Positions 1 through 10,361 of a stretch of 64,000 bases of DNA are shown here, one piece after another. The stretch's first letter is position 1, and each line of letters starts with the position of its first letter. The stretch comes from Ryuthela nishihirai. Lineage: Eukaryota > Arthropoda > Arachnida > Araneae > Heptathelidae. The position numbers and the translations under genes are program-made. The notes beneath the pieces are model-generated. The model had not been told where the DNA came from. It was given only the letters and a program-made list of their open reading frames with translations, and made no database searches. Where the stretch lies: positions 62,886,446-62,950,445 of the forward strand of contig JAWZYU010000013.1 of the NCBI GenBank assembly GCA_038380435.1, in the 5' to 3' direction.

Positions 1-145
1 TCCCTCTAATACGGTAAAAAAATTACCAACCCCATCAGATTTTCAAAAAAATGGAAAAATTGTTTTTTTTTTCTAAATATTTTCCTACGAACGTTCTAAA
101 TTACACATAACTGGTGAAGTAATATACTCATAATGCATTTTTGTA

Positions 146-297
146 TTAATATCTGTAGCCAGAGATTCCATGAAAGTGTTGACTATCGAAACATTTAAGA
201 GTCATTATATTTACATAATCAGTGCACAGCTTTGTTGGAGGAGCATGCTGCCTCCGACACTTGAGTGAGTGCCATGAATCGTGGTTGTGATGGTACG
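146..297 (-). CDS. Predicted terminal exon 3 of the secreted protein gene, or a separate secreted peptide
   Basis: The exon follows an AG acceptor (ggcattaaag|CG), completes the phase-1 codon as GCG and encodes residues 119-168 before TAA. Cysteines fall at 132, 143 and 154, evenly spaced by eleven residues. Together with those in exon 1 they could form disulfides. There is a real alternative: the same frame starts at its own ATG at 355 with a hydrophobic leader (MIKYLVIFVSYAIFVYGIKA) that also looks like a signal peptide. The segment could therefore be a single-exon gene for a 69-residue precursor. The hydrophobic leader may also just be the translated U-rich tract ahead of an acceptor. I see no AATAAA right after the stop. 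Confidence 0.45.
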
Positions 298-723
298 CTT
301 TAATGCCATAAACAAATATTGCATACGAAACAAAAATAACCAAGTATTTTATCATGGACTCTATTTTAATTCGAGAACATCATGTAAGGTGCTAAAATTG
401 TAGTTAAGCGGCTGGTTCTGGGTGATTTCAGAAGGTTTTTATGTGTAATATTTAAGTTATTGATTTCTATGTAAAAAACTGACTAATCTTTATTAAGTTT
501 TCCCAGTTCTTTTTACTGTCTGTTTCTGTGTATATATTTCATGAGTTGTAGTTATAATATCACTCCATATTCGCGACTTTATCATTCGCAACATTTGCAA
601 ATTCCCGATTTCTGTTTTTATTTTCATTTAATAATTTAACTGCTATTAACGGTTGTGAACCATCTGCGAAGTATCTTTAATGAAGTGACTTAACATTTTC
701 AGAGCATACTACACAAGACATAC

Positions 724-972
724 CTTCATTTTTGATGTAATCGAGGAAACCTCGACGGTGACTGACATCGGAAGAGTTGCTAAATGAGAATTTATGATCA
801 TTTCCTTCTGGAGGAAACTGTGACCAGTGATCTTTAATTACTCGTCCATTACGGATGATCTTTAAGATATCGTTCAGTTTTCGAATCAATATGGAGGGGA
901 AGGCTTGAGGATACGCATCCATATGTGAAGGAATCCATACGTCGAGGAATACGTGAAGGTCAAAAAAGGAGT
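724..972 (-). CDS. Predicted exon 2 of the small secreted protein gene
   Basis: The exon is 249 nt (83 codons across two phase-1 boundaries). It follows a U-rich acceptor (tttttttcaatag|AC) and ends at a donor (GAAG|GTATGT). It encodes residues 36-118 with no cysteine and a mixed, protein-like composition, including the stretches PSILIRKLNDILKIIRNGR and HWSQFPPEGNDHKFSF. The single base left by exon 1 plus AC makes the first codon GAC and keeps this frame open. The same reading frame continues past both splice sites, so an ORF scan sees 107 codons starting at 1000. No family was recognised. Confidence 0.5.
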
Positions 973-1039
973 CTATTGAAAAAAACCTAGTCGAGCTCAT
1001 TTATGAGCATAGTGAAGGGGAGGTTGCTACAATGTGTAT

Positions 1040-1275
1040 TCTCAGGCCTGGATCTATGAAAATATCGAGGGGGGTGGGGTTTACGAAATGCAATCAAGTC
1101 GCAAAAATCTAAAAGTGGGAGCGAAGAGACTGGATTTTCAATGAAGCATAATATTTTCCTCTCCGTTTTACAGGTCTTTAAAATATTTCTTGTAAAATGA
1201 ATGGAACATAAATAAGTTTATTAATTCTAGCCTCTATCATCCTTACTAGCATTCTGAAAGGGGGGACATAGGCCC
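1040..1275. repeat. Dispersed repeat, copy 1
   Basis: This stretch shares an ordered set of short matches with 2830-3035: aaaatatcgag, an oligo-C/G patch, ccgttttacaggt, aaataagtt and gcattctgaaaggg. The two look like old copies of one interspersed repeat. This copy lies in intron 1 of the predicted secreted-protein gene. No coding capacity or terminal structure is visible. Confidence 0.45.
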
Positions 1276-2068
1276 GTTATTTCTCACCTAGATAAGTCCC
1301 TGTCTATACCCAACCTCAAATCTTTGAATGAAGAAATAAAACTTCAGCGGAAGTTGATGGACTAGATGGTGTAATACGATCCTGTAAAGGAGAGATCTCA
1401 AATCTAAGACGAATCTAGAGACTACATCCAACGCATTTTTTTTTTTATTTTGAAAACTTCGTTTCGGTCAGCAACAAATCCTTTCAACCATCCTCGTCGG
1501 AGGATACGGATTGTATTTACGAGCATACAAACGTATTATTATATCATTATTATTACAAAACCTAATAATATAACACTATTATTGTCAAATACATATAATA
1601 TGAAAAATATTATTATCTGCTGAATTTTTGCTTATGTTCTTATATTTTTGTCTGTGTTTTTATATTTTTGTCTATGTTCTGTATATTCCTTTTTGCTCTT
1701 CATGTATTATTGAGCCACTAATCTTCTCCCCCCTGTTTTTAGTTGAATTATGGTCTCAAAATCGGCGAATTCCACAAACGCTTGAATTTATACCTAAAAT
1801 GTTTTGCCAATTGCCAATGTCCATGATCTCTATTTATTTGGGCACCTTAGGTGGGAGTCCATAATCTACAGCATTAAAATAGAGGCAAAAATAATCTCCG
1901 GCGAACGCGGTTTTAAAACTGATTTAACCGGAACTAATACACTGTGTCAGGTGCGGGTCCCTCGGAGTTGGTAGCATCATATTCATATCAGATTATAATT
2001 TTATCCATAGAAATAGTTTTCCAATAGTCATAAAAATAAATAATACCAAAATAGCATGGATATCTTAC

Positions 2069-2174
2069 CGCATAACTTCATCAGTAACTGATCCATCATT
2101 ACTTCGCATTCCTTATTATCGCATCGCACATATGCTACGAAGCAGATCAATACAGCAAACGTGTAGAATTGCAT
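2069..2174 (-). CDS. Predicted exon 1 of a small secreted protein gene
   Basis: Proposed first coding exon of a three-exon minus-strand gene (2174..2069, 972..724, 297..146) encoding 168 residues. It starts at an ATG and encodes 35 residues plus one base, then meets a good donor (GCG|GTAAGA). Residues 1-17 (MQFYTFAVLICFVAYVR) read as a signal peptide, so the product is probably secreted. Cysteines follow at 18, 23 and 35. A TATA box lies about 45 bp upstream of the ATG. The exon ends in phase 1, and the next two exons continue in that phase, which is the main support for the model. I do not recognise the family. Alternative: a chance open frame, since no transcript evidence is available here. 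Confidence 0.55.
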
Positions 2175-2217
2175 TTTTTGGCCTGGAAAGTTCTCAGCGC
2201 ACTACCTATGCTACACA

Positions 2218-2224
2218 TTTTATA
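2218..2224 (-). promoter_or_regulatory. TATA box upstream of the predicted secreted-protein gene
   Basis: On the minus strand the sequence reads TATAAAA inside actataaaatgtg, 44-50 bp before the proposed ATG at 2174. A start site about 25-30 bp downstream, near 2190, would leave a 5' leader of roughly 15-20 bases. The position fits a core promoter, but a TATA match alone is weak in AT-rich DNA. Confidence 0.4.
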
Positions 2225-2829
2225 GTAAAAGAGTTAAATAGGTTCAGATGGTTATGAAACGTTTCCTCAAAGTGTAAATGCTTTGGCCATGTAACAGGAA
2301 ATGAAAAGGGCAGGTGACCCAACAATTTCTTTCACATTCATTGCCTTACAAAGCAAGTGACATAGTAATCTAGGTCTAGCTATGGCGAAACCGTCTTGGG
2401 AATAATAACAACATTTCTGAATATCAGTGCACCAAATTCAAAACCTTAGGGGATCACGGAAATGTCTCTCGATGTAGACTTCTTTCATCACATGGATAGT
2501 AAACGATGTGTTTTCGTGATCTCCACGTTCTGTTTCATCATCTTCGTGACTGATGATATCACGTAACGCTGGAATGTTCTATGGTGTTTGATAATATTAT
2601 TGTTAGTACCATGCACGAAAAGCTTAATAATAATTCATTTTAAAATCTACAACTTTTTAATCGAATTTTAAGAATCTGTATAGCATTAAAATGGACTAGT
2701 CATTAGGAATATCACCATCAAACTGGGAACTCCGTAGCTGCTTAAAAGGGAAATTTATCAAGCAATGTAAAATTGAAGAAAAAATTCGAGATCCATTAAA
2801 AGTATTAATATCTCCATTTTCAATGTGGT
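2225..2829. other. Intergenic, nothing recognised
   Basis: AT-rich single-copy-looking DNA upstream of the predicted promoter. No open frame with splice support, RNA gene or repeat was recognised. Confidence 0.4.
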
Positions 2830-3035
2830 GTGTCCAGGCCCACTTCTAGAAAATAATCGAGCCAAGAAAATGTAAAAGGGGCCCCCCGAAACGTTTCATT
2901 TCCAATGCAATATAAGATTCCCCCCGTTTTACAGGTTCTAAATAAAATTCTTGAAAAGTGTTTAAAATATAAATAAGTTGAATAATTTTTACCACTACTT
3001 GCATTCAGAAGGCCTTTGCCCTCCTTCCCCCCTAT
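2830..3035. repeat. Dispersed repeat, copy 2
   Basis: Second diverged copy of the repeat at 1040-1275, in the same orientation, sharing the ccgttttacaggtt core and flanking motifs in the same order. Confidence 0.45.
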
Positions 3036-3240
3036 GGGAATAGGTTCAACCCGGTATATGTGTAATATTTAAAAAGCTATGAAAGCTGAATTACCAAAAG
3101 AAAGCAAATAATCTGATATTTCAAAACTTGACCTTGAAAAATATAGTCAAAAAGAAATCGAATTTACACCATGAAAAATACAATAAAAATGTTCTTTTCA
3201 GAAATACGTCGGTTAAGTAACGTCAATTATTAACATAGAA

Positions 3241-3438
3241 CATTGGTTCTAAACCTTTTATGCTTCAAGTACTCCCTAGAAATGTGTATGTAACTGGCTT
3301 ACCGCTTGTGTAGATAGAAAAAACTATAGTTCAGTGTAACAATGGTTATTTTTACTTTGTTACTAAATCTAGCGACCTTTGAGCTCTCACGGCATACTCC
3401 AAAACATTTTACCGCGTACCCCACGTTGAAAACTCCTA
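3241..3438. mobile_element. hAT-type MITE, about 198 bp
   Basis: The left end reads cattggttctaaacc and the right end, reverse-complemented, reads taggagttttcaacg. Both resemble the hAT-type terminus CAGTGGTTCTCAACC. A gcgtacccca motif near the right end is common in this class. The eight bases outside the ends (acatagaa and ccatagag) agree at six positions, as expected of an aged 8 bp hAT target duplication. There is no transposase, so this is a non-autonomous, old copy. Confidence 0.42.
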
Positions 3439-3602
3439 CCATAGAGTATGCAGTTGCCTGATCGTTGGGTTGGCGTAGTTTGGTGGGTGAAAATGAGAAC
3501 CGGAAAGAGCCGATCGAGTCCCCTGACAAGTCTCTGATTTCGCGCTTTCGACCACCTGTCAAAAATGATCGTAAAATGTATGAGTTTGTTAATAAAGCCA
3601 CG

Positions 3603-4100
3603 CTGCTTGAAAAACTTTTGTGATATTTAACGGTAAAACGTTTTTCCTGGTGGCAACAGTCTTTAGTCTGAGATCTTGGATTTCGACAAAGCCTTCAGAT
3701 AACGTTGATACTGCCATTGTCAAAATGTCCCTCGATGATAGTGCCACGTCTCACTGAAAAACTTTTCTTTATTTTTAAAGGTCCTTTATTCTGCCATCTT
3801 GGATTTCTTCAAAATCGTACGATATTGCTGATATTGCCGCTCCCCCTGTCGAAAAAGCCCATTGATGATAGTGCCAGATCCCACTGAAAAATTTTATTTA
3901 CTTTTGATGGCTAAAGTATTTTTTTTTTCGTGCTGGCAAAACCCTTTAGTAAGCATTCTTGAAAGTCTACCAAAGCCCACGATGTTGCAGGTGCTGCCAT
4001 GCCACTTGTCAAAGAGTCCCTCGATTTGATTGATAGTACCACCTCCGCTGAAAAACTTTTCTTTATCTCTGATGGCTAAAGTTGTTCCTGGTGACAGCGA
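3603..4100. repeat. Tandem repeat, about 130-165 bp unit, 3.3 copies
   Basis: The motif ctgaaaaacttttctttat recurs near 3607, 3754, 3884 and 4047. Each copy is followed by ggctaaagt- or ggtcctt-like text, catcttggatttc, a gatattgctgatactgcc-like segment and gtccctcgatgatagtgcc. Units are diverged and differ in length. I see no coding sense. Confidence 0.7.
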
Positions 4101-6605
4101 CCTTTAAAAACAAATAGTTAACTCATCGGAAATAAACAACTATACTGTTTAAACTACTGTTACTCAACTGTTAAACCTACTAGAAGTAAACAACTCTAAA
4201 CGCTCTGAAATATACCAAGTCCAAGATTCCATCAGGAAAAAATGCTTTGCGAAGTAAACAACTCGATTTACTTCGGATTCGGCCAAAGGTAGATGCTCAT
4301 GTCTTCGATAAAAGTCCCTTCAGAGGAATTCGTCCTCAATATGATTATTCAGTTTTATTTAACCAGTTCACTTCCTATTTGTAAATCATTCTTATATCAT
4401 CGTAAAACTTTGAACGAAGGGCGAAACTGAGCCACAGGAAAAAAATTATTTTTCAGTTTGCTTGTGAAGTCTCACATATTATTGGGGGAAGTCGATTTTT
4501 TTCATTAATTATTTTGCTCGTAATACTATATAATATTGTATAATATGTAGTAAACTGTGTTAAGTTAGTTTGCATATGTGTTAGTTACGTATTATACAGT
4601 ATTATGAACTAAACTCGCAATACTGTGTAATAAACTGTGTTTACAAAATTTATTCAAAATGCACGGTATTGATGAACTTTTATTTTTTACTCCCTATGTC
4701 ACCCTGCCGGTGCTTGCACGGAACCACATTTTACTGACGGCATCGCTACAAAATGGACCAAGAAATAAATCTTTTGAAAACAATATTTTTTACGATTATC
4801 GAGTGACACTTCTTGCTGCAATTGTATTTTTTATCCTTAATGATCATTCTGCTGACAAATCTCACTCTTACTATCACACCACAAATGTCTAGCCACTACA
4901 CCGCGGGTTATTTGGTGTTTATAGGCATAATTTGACGGGACTTTTAGACGATCTCCTGAATTGTACATGGATGTTATGAATAAAATATCACAAAACAAAC
5001 CAATCTTTTTCCGATAGGAACTGTAAAGTATCAAAATTAGCAACTCCGCATAAACTCTTCGTATTGGATTGCATCTTCGAAGAAACCCATCAGATTTCGA
5101 TGGAATAGACTAATCTCCTCGGGACCATGCCCAAACTCTTAATTCTAATGGACAGTTCAAATTTTTTACATCACACAGCCATATGATAGGTAGTCCAATA
5201 ATTATCTATATTACCTCCATTGACACACGGGTGGACAATTTAATGTTTCCTGTATCCAAAGGATCCATTTTCTCCCAAATGTTACGATAATGAGCTACAC
5301 ATGAGACTGTACTTTGTATGTAATAAGGTACCACTGGGAAATGAAGGGCGGAAATTAGTTTGGTGGATACGAAAGCCTTGCTGTCTTTATTTTAAACATT
5401 TCCACCACTGTAAGTTTTAAATGGAATTGCTTCTGTTTAATTCTTTTACAGTACTTAATGTTAACTGTGTTCTCCATCCTACCATACTTACTTCAGCGTG
5501 TTTGCTGATACTCTGTGCTCATTTCTACTGTACAGGTTAACACTACCCAAGTTTGCTATTTTACACTCTTCAAAAATGAATCAGTTTCGTTTTAAACGCG
5601 CGGAGAACCTCCAGGTATCATTATTTTAAACGGACGATCCAAACTTCTCACGTTTACGGCCAAGTAGTAGAGATATTGGCTACAAAATTTATACTAATGG
5701 GTACTTTTAACGGAGAAAAAAATCAAGATTTATGCTATTAATGCATTTTGTTACTTTTGAAGTCTATAAATATTTCCAATACTGTGAAGACATCAACTGG
5801 CTATAGTTACCATTTCTCCACATTAGTTTACACTATCCAAACACTTGAACCTAGTTAGGTTATTTACTCTTCAGAAATGAATGTGTTTTGCAAAATATTT
5901 ACTCGAACAACTATGTGTTTGACGTTAAAATAAAGATTTGCTGGAAGTATTGCACTGTAAATATTTCCAATATGATGAGGGTTATGAAAACCTCGCTTTC
6001 TAGGTCTACGGATAGCATTGACACAATTATGTCTACGTTTGCACTTAGTCTGTAGAGGCGTTTCGTTTAAGTTCACATTTTTCGTTTCTAGGGATTGGAG
6101 AAAAAAACATCGCTTTTTGTACAACACCGATGACCAAATGTTCTAAAGAGCCCACGATATTAATGAGTGGTACGAAAATATTTTTTTTCCTATAGAAGAA
6201 ATTATATCTTTAGTGTTGTTTCAACAACTTCTTAGAGTACCGCTTTTTCAAGATGTTAAGAGTTCAAAAATCTGCCTTATTTTTTTTACCTCAGCACCAA
6301 AATTCACTCGATAGTGAAATAGTACAAGTGTTAACGTATTCGCGATCACCTGAAGTTAGTCAGCACTAAGAATAATGTCGAAAACCTAAAAGGCATTTAA
6401 TATATTGATTACTTTCAATTTAGTGGATACTTTACTTGAAAGCATTTGAACTAGGCGAAAAGTCTACAGTGTTAAGGAATTATTTCAACATTAATGAGTA
6501 AACGATCCTTAATCATGGGTTGATCTTTGAGCCAACATCAAAGGACCCAACTGGACACATTCGGTGCCACCTGATATTCTCTGCATGAAGGGACCAAATT
6601 TTTAC
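4101..6605. other. Intergenic stretch with one weak exon candidate
   Basis: Mostly AT-rich DNA, with local repetition of gtattatacagtat-type motifs near 4500-4640. On the minus strand, 6100-5864 is open after a pyrimidine-rich ...tccctag acceptor-like site. It would encode a basic, histidine-rich tail with the motif TKCKRRHNC before a stop. No upstream partner exon was found, so I do not call it a gene. Confidence 0.3.
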
Positions 6606-6699
6606 CTATCTTCTTGTTGCTTTCCGCTCATTATTTGTTAGTTTGTCGGTTTGTGGTTTTGTCAAAACAGTTGTTCCACAATATCTTTCGAATACGATG

Positions 6700-7320
6700 G
6701 AGAAACAATTATTTATGCGTCAAATGAAAACTTGTAACGTGGGGAGTGTTATAGGGTATAAAAAATTTGACCTATCTATGCCTTCTTCCCCACTAAAAAA
6801 GGGGAAATACGAAAATTATTCTACTCTTATATTTCCAGAACCCGAGTGTCGAAAGTAACAAGCTATATGTCAAATGAAAACTTCTAACGCGGAGAATGGT
6901 ATAAGCTATGAAAAATTGAAACATGTTTTCTTTCCCCTAGAAAGGGCAGAAATATGAAACAGTTGTTCCCCTGTATCTCCTGAACGCAAGTGTGGAGAGT
7001 AACAGGCTTTATGTTAAATGAAAGCATGTGACGTGGGGATAGGCTATGAAAAATTGGACCTCCCCACATACTCTCTTCCACTGTAAAAATCGGTAAAAGT
7101 GTAAGTCATTCTATTATAACTTCCGAATGCTATGGCGTACAGTTACGAGTTAAGTGTCAAATGAAAGCTCATAAAATTACCGCCGTAAACTATTTCGAAT
7201 TTTCCCCCCACTACTCTCCCCCCTGATTAAATGGGGGAGTCGAATTTTCTCTTTCCCTAAAGGTTCCACTTTAACAGTATATCTGAAATGTAGCGAAGAC
7301 AGCTTGTGAAGTCTCCAGTG
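6700..7320 (+). repeat. Foldback arm: tandem subrepeats, forward orientation
   Basis: The motif gtcaaatgaaaact or a close form occurs at about 6719, 6869, 7012 and 7156, a period near 145 bp. Each unit also holds a tatgaaaaattgga segment, a cttcccc..aaaaagggg patch and a gttgttccactatatctcc-like segment. The open frames across these units are compositional accidents. Confidence 0.65.
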
Positions 7321-7484
7321 TCATGGGCTACATCAAACAAGACTCCAAAAGGAAGGAAAAATGGGTCGATTTGTTTGAGTATATGTATTTGAATATATAT
7401 GAAAAAATATCAAATGAAAGTTTTTGAAGGTAGGTGTTTTTAGTGACAAGGAAAAAAATAGTAATAAATTAAAATATTTAAAAC

Positions 7485-7716
7485 TGCATATCTTCCTATA
7501 TGGGTCCTAAAAATAGAAAATAAACCTGGAATATATCGATGGCGCAATCAGTCACTGAGTTCGTATTTCCTTCAAAGGAAGATGGGGCGCCGATTTACCT
7601 ACTTAACAAAGCCAGCGCATTATCTTCCTTTGAAATGAATACGAACTCAGTGACTTCTTGCACCATCGATATACTTCAGGTTTATTTTCTACTTTTTATG
7701 GGCCATATAGGAAGTT
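7485..7716. repeat. Foldback core 1, near-palindrome
   Basis: The left arm includes atcgatggcgcaatcagtca then ctgagttcgtatt. The right arm reads the complement: aatacgaactcagtgact then tgcaccatcgat. Pairing extends about 100 bp per arm, out to agaaaataaacc and ggtttattttct. The centre, near 7591-7613, is unpaired and includes cgatttacctacttaac. Confidence 0.8.
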
Positions 7717-7739
7717 GGGCATTTTTTAATTTTTTTTAT

Positions 7740-8440
7740 TTATTTATAATTTGCCTATTTTTCTATTGCTTTTCGCTCGTCATTTGTCGGTTTGCAGATT
7801 TATCAAAAGAGTTGTTCCACCATACCTTTCGAATGAGAGAGACAAACTTAATGATTTATGTGTCATCTGAAAGCTTACTGCGTGGGAAATGTCTATCCTA
7901 TAAAAAATTTACCTCCCAAGCTTTCTTCCCACCTAAAAAAGGAGAAATATGAAAATGATTGTTCTGCTCTTATCTTCGTAATACGAAGGCCGAATGAATG
8001 AGCCAAATGAAAGCTTGATGAAAAGAAAGCTATGAGCCAAATGAAAGCTTGTGATATGGGGAATGTTACAGAGTAAAGCAATTTCCACTTCCTCTTTCTC
8101 TGTTTTCCTAAAGAATGGAAAATATTAAAACGATTGTTCCATTACATCTTTGGTACGCGAGGGCCTACAATGACCAGTTAGGTATTAAATGAAAGCTCAT
8201 ATGAAGACCGTCGTAGAACGTTTCGAATTTCCCACCCCATCATTTTCTCCACCTAAAAAAGGGGCGAATTTTCGCGAGATTGCACCTTAAAAATTATATC
8301 ACAAACCAAAGCTTGTGACGTCTCCAAAGTCATGGGTACCTGAAAGACGACATCAGAAAGAGCGGGACTAAAAAACATAAATACTAAATAAAAATAAAAA
8401 AAATTAAAAATATCTACCTTCCTATATCTGCATTAAAAAG
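7740..8440 (+). repeat. Foldback arm: second forward subrepeat array
   Basis: It begins with cgctcgtcatttgtcggttt and gagttgttccacc, then repeats the caaatgaaagctt-type units near 7862, 8007, 8038 and 8185. It is a direct copy of the 6606-7320 arm rather than its inverse, so core 1 is not flanked by a matching inverted arm on the right. Confidence 0.6.
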
Positions 8441-8510
8441 CAGAAAATAAACCTAAAGCACATTGATGCTGCAATCAGTCATTCAGTTCTTACATGTGTC
8501 AAATGAAAGC
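8440..8510 (+). repeat. Fragment of a foldback core left arm
   Basis: gcagaaaataaacctaaagc, then gcaatcagtcattcagttct, corresponds to the left arm of cores 1, 3 and 4. It stops abruptly and returns to subrepeat sequence at tgtcaaatgaaagctt, indicating a rearranged junction. Confidence 0.6.
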
Positions 8511-8599
8511 TTGTGGCTACGGGACTGCCCAACGTTTTATTCCCCCCCTAAAAAAGATTAATTTTAACAGGGTCAGTTTTTCATAGTCTATGACATTCG

Positions 8600-8775
8600 C
8601 AGCGTCACTCAGTTCGTATTTCTTTCAAAGGAAGATAGGGCGCCGGCAATCTTGTTATGTAGGTAAATGGGCGTTCTATCTTTCTTTGAACTGAATACGA
8701 ACACAGTCACTGATTGCATCATCGATATGCTTTAGGTTTATTTTCTACTTTTTAGGGCCCATATATGGAAGAGAG
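8600..8775. repeat. Foldback core 2, near-palindrome
   Basis: The left arm (gtcactcagttcgtatttc, then aaaggaagatagggcgcc) pairs with a right arm containing ctatctttctttgaa and cgaacacagtcactgattgc. The left arm is shorter than in cores 1 and 4. The unpaired centre includes gttatgtaggtaaa. Confidence 0.75.
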
Positions 8776-9545
8776 GTATTTTGAAATTTTTTTAAATTTA
8801 TTTGCATTTTTTCTCTGTGATTAAAAATACATACCTATAAATGCTTTCATTTGATATATGACTCATAAACATCGACCATATTTTTTCTCCCTTTTGAAGT
8901 AGTCCATGATATTGGACATGTCACAAGCTTTAATTTGAGATATGACTTGTTAAAGTCTAACCCCACGAAAATCCCCCTCCTTTTTATTAGGGAGGGATGA
9001 ATAGCGGGGATAGAATTCGAAACAGTTTACGATTGTCATTTTATGGGCTTTCATTTGACATCTAACTCGAAACTGTAGGTCCTCGCATTAGGAAAATATA
9101 GTAGAACGATTTTAATATTTACCGTCTTTTAGGGGGAAAAAGCATTGGTGTCAATATTTCATATATATGACACTCCCCAAGTCACAAGCATTCATTTAAT
9201 GGAAAGGGAGATAGGGCTTGTCACTTTCCGCAATCGCGTACAGGATATATAGGGAAACAAACGTTTTCGCATTTCCCTCCTTATTTAGTGGGAGAGAAAG
9301 CATGGGGGTCCGTTTTTTATATCCCATGGCATTCTCAGCGTCAGAAGCATTCATATGACAAAGATCTCATAACTTTCGGCACTCCCGTTCTGGATAGTAA
9401 GGGAAAAATTATTTTCATATATCCCCTTTTAAGGGCATGATATAGCATGGGCACTCCCCGATCCACAGGCTTTCATTTCACATATAAATCATGTAAGTTT
9501 CTCTATCGCATCTGAAAGCGATGGAGGATCAATTGTTTTGACAAA
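8776..9545 (-). repeat. Foldback arm: tandem subrepeats, inverted orientation
   Basis: The units are reverse complements of those at 6700-7320. The markers are ctttcatttgatatatgact, ggctttcatttgacatctaa and aagcattcatttaatgg, with gggggaaaaagcat-like and catttccctcc-like patches. Spacing is again about 140-150 bp. With core 2 and the array before it, this gives the inverted-arm layout. Confidence 0.65.
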
Positions 9546-9719
9546 TCCACAAACCCGACAAACTGACAAATCTACAAATGTCAAACGAAAAGCAATGTGA
9601 AAATAGGTAAAAATGTGGTTGATGTTTATGAGTCATGTATTAAATGAAAGTTTCTGAAGGTAAGTGAATTCTAACGACAAAGAAAAAACAAATAAATAGT
9701 TTAAAAAAAAATCCTATCT

Positions 9720-9870
9720 TTCCATTTGTGCCTTAAAAAATAGGATATGAAACTGAAGCATATCGATGGTGCAATCAGTCACTCATTTCCTATTCACTTC
9801 AAAGGGAGATAGAGCGCCGATATACGTGCAACAAATACAGCGACCTATCTTCACTATGAAAAAGAGTGTA
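9720..9870. repeat. Foldback core 3, partial
   Basis: A complete left arm (catatcgatggtgcaatcag) leads to the gatagagcgccgat centre, followed by only about 30 bp of right arm (gcgacctatcttcactatga). The sequence then changes to gagtgtagaattc, so the right half is truncated. Confidence 0.65.
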
Positions 9871-9893
9871 GAATTCAAACAATTTATGGCGTT

Positions 9894-9920
9894 ACCTTAC
9901 ACCACAAACTGGTGTAAGGT
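9894..9920. repeat. Perfect 11 bp inverted repeat
   Basis: ACCTTACACCA, five bases, then TGGTGTAAGGT. It lies directly left of the MITE at 9934. Confidence 0.75.
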
Positions 9921-9933
9921 GCGTAGGTTACAC

Positions 9934-10353
9934 CAGTGGTGTCAAACACGCGGCCCATGCCAACATTTGGCAAATATTTATCAAATTATAAAATAAAAAT
10001 AAAATACTTAATTTTAAAATTAAAGTTCTGAAATTACCTTTTAACCTTAACTATTTAATTTAGATTAGAAATATTATAATATCTATTGACCATACAATCA
10101 AACATGACGTAATGTATTTATTTATCTTTGTTATGTCCCGTCAAAACCAGCATGTTAATATATTTTATGGTTGCATACACGCGTAATTTGTTATATATAT
10201 TAAATCTCATGTCAGCGTCTTTTAGTATGGCGAAAAATGAAAATAATAATTGCGCTCTCTTTTTTGTAGTATCTTTGCGACATCTTTGCGGCCCACACTA
10301 CTTCGGGTACAAGTTTAAGTGTCCCGCGTTCCTATTTCAATTTGATACCACTG
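9934..10353. mobile_element. hAT-type MITE, 420 bp, perfect 8 bp target duplication
   Basis: The left terminus is CAGTGGTGTCAAA and the right terminus, reverse-complemented, is CAGTGGTATCAAA, a typical hAT-like inverted end. Both sides are flanked by GGTTACAC (9926-9933 and 10354-10361), a perfect 8 bp duplication diagnostic of hAT-type integration. Subterminal acgcggccc and gcggcccacac motifs face each other. The interior is AT-rich with no transposase, so the copy is non-autonomous and relatively undamaged at its ends. Confidence 0.85.
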
Positions 10354-10361
10354 GGTTACAC

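Larger units (their letters stand above)
6606..9870. mobile_element. Cluster of foldback-like units with inverted, subrepeat-built arms
   Basis: The region consists of near-palindromic cores (7485-7716, 8600-8775, 9720-9870) separated by arms of about 145 bp tandem subrepeats. Arms before cores 1 and 2 run in one orientation, marked by caaatgaaagcttgtgacg. The arm after core 2 runs in the opposite orientation, marked by aagctttcatttgacat. Arm ends carry a gacaaaccgacaaatgacg-type motif next to cgaaaagcaat, seen near 6620-6660, 7770-7800 and 9550-9600. This architecture matches foldback-type DNA transposons (FB, TU and Galileo are the named examples). No transposase is present, and how many insertions are nested here is inferred. 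Confidence 0.6.

Noticed and set aside
3299..3601. 100-codon minus-strand open frame
   Set aside because: It overlaps the hAT-type MITE and adjoining non-coding sequence; no motif or splice support.
7539..7952. 137-codon plus-strand open frame as a gene
   Set aside because: It runs straight through a near-palindromic core and subrepeats; the hydrophobic composition comes from T-rich repeat sequence.
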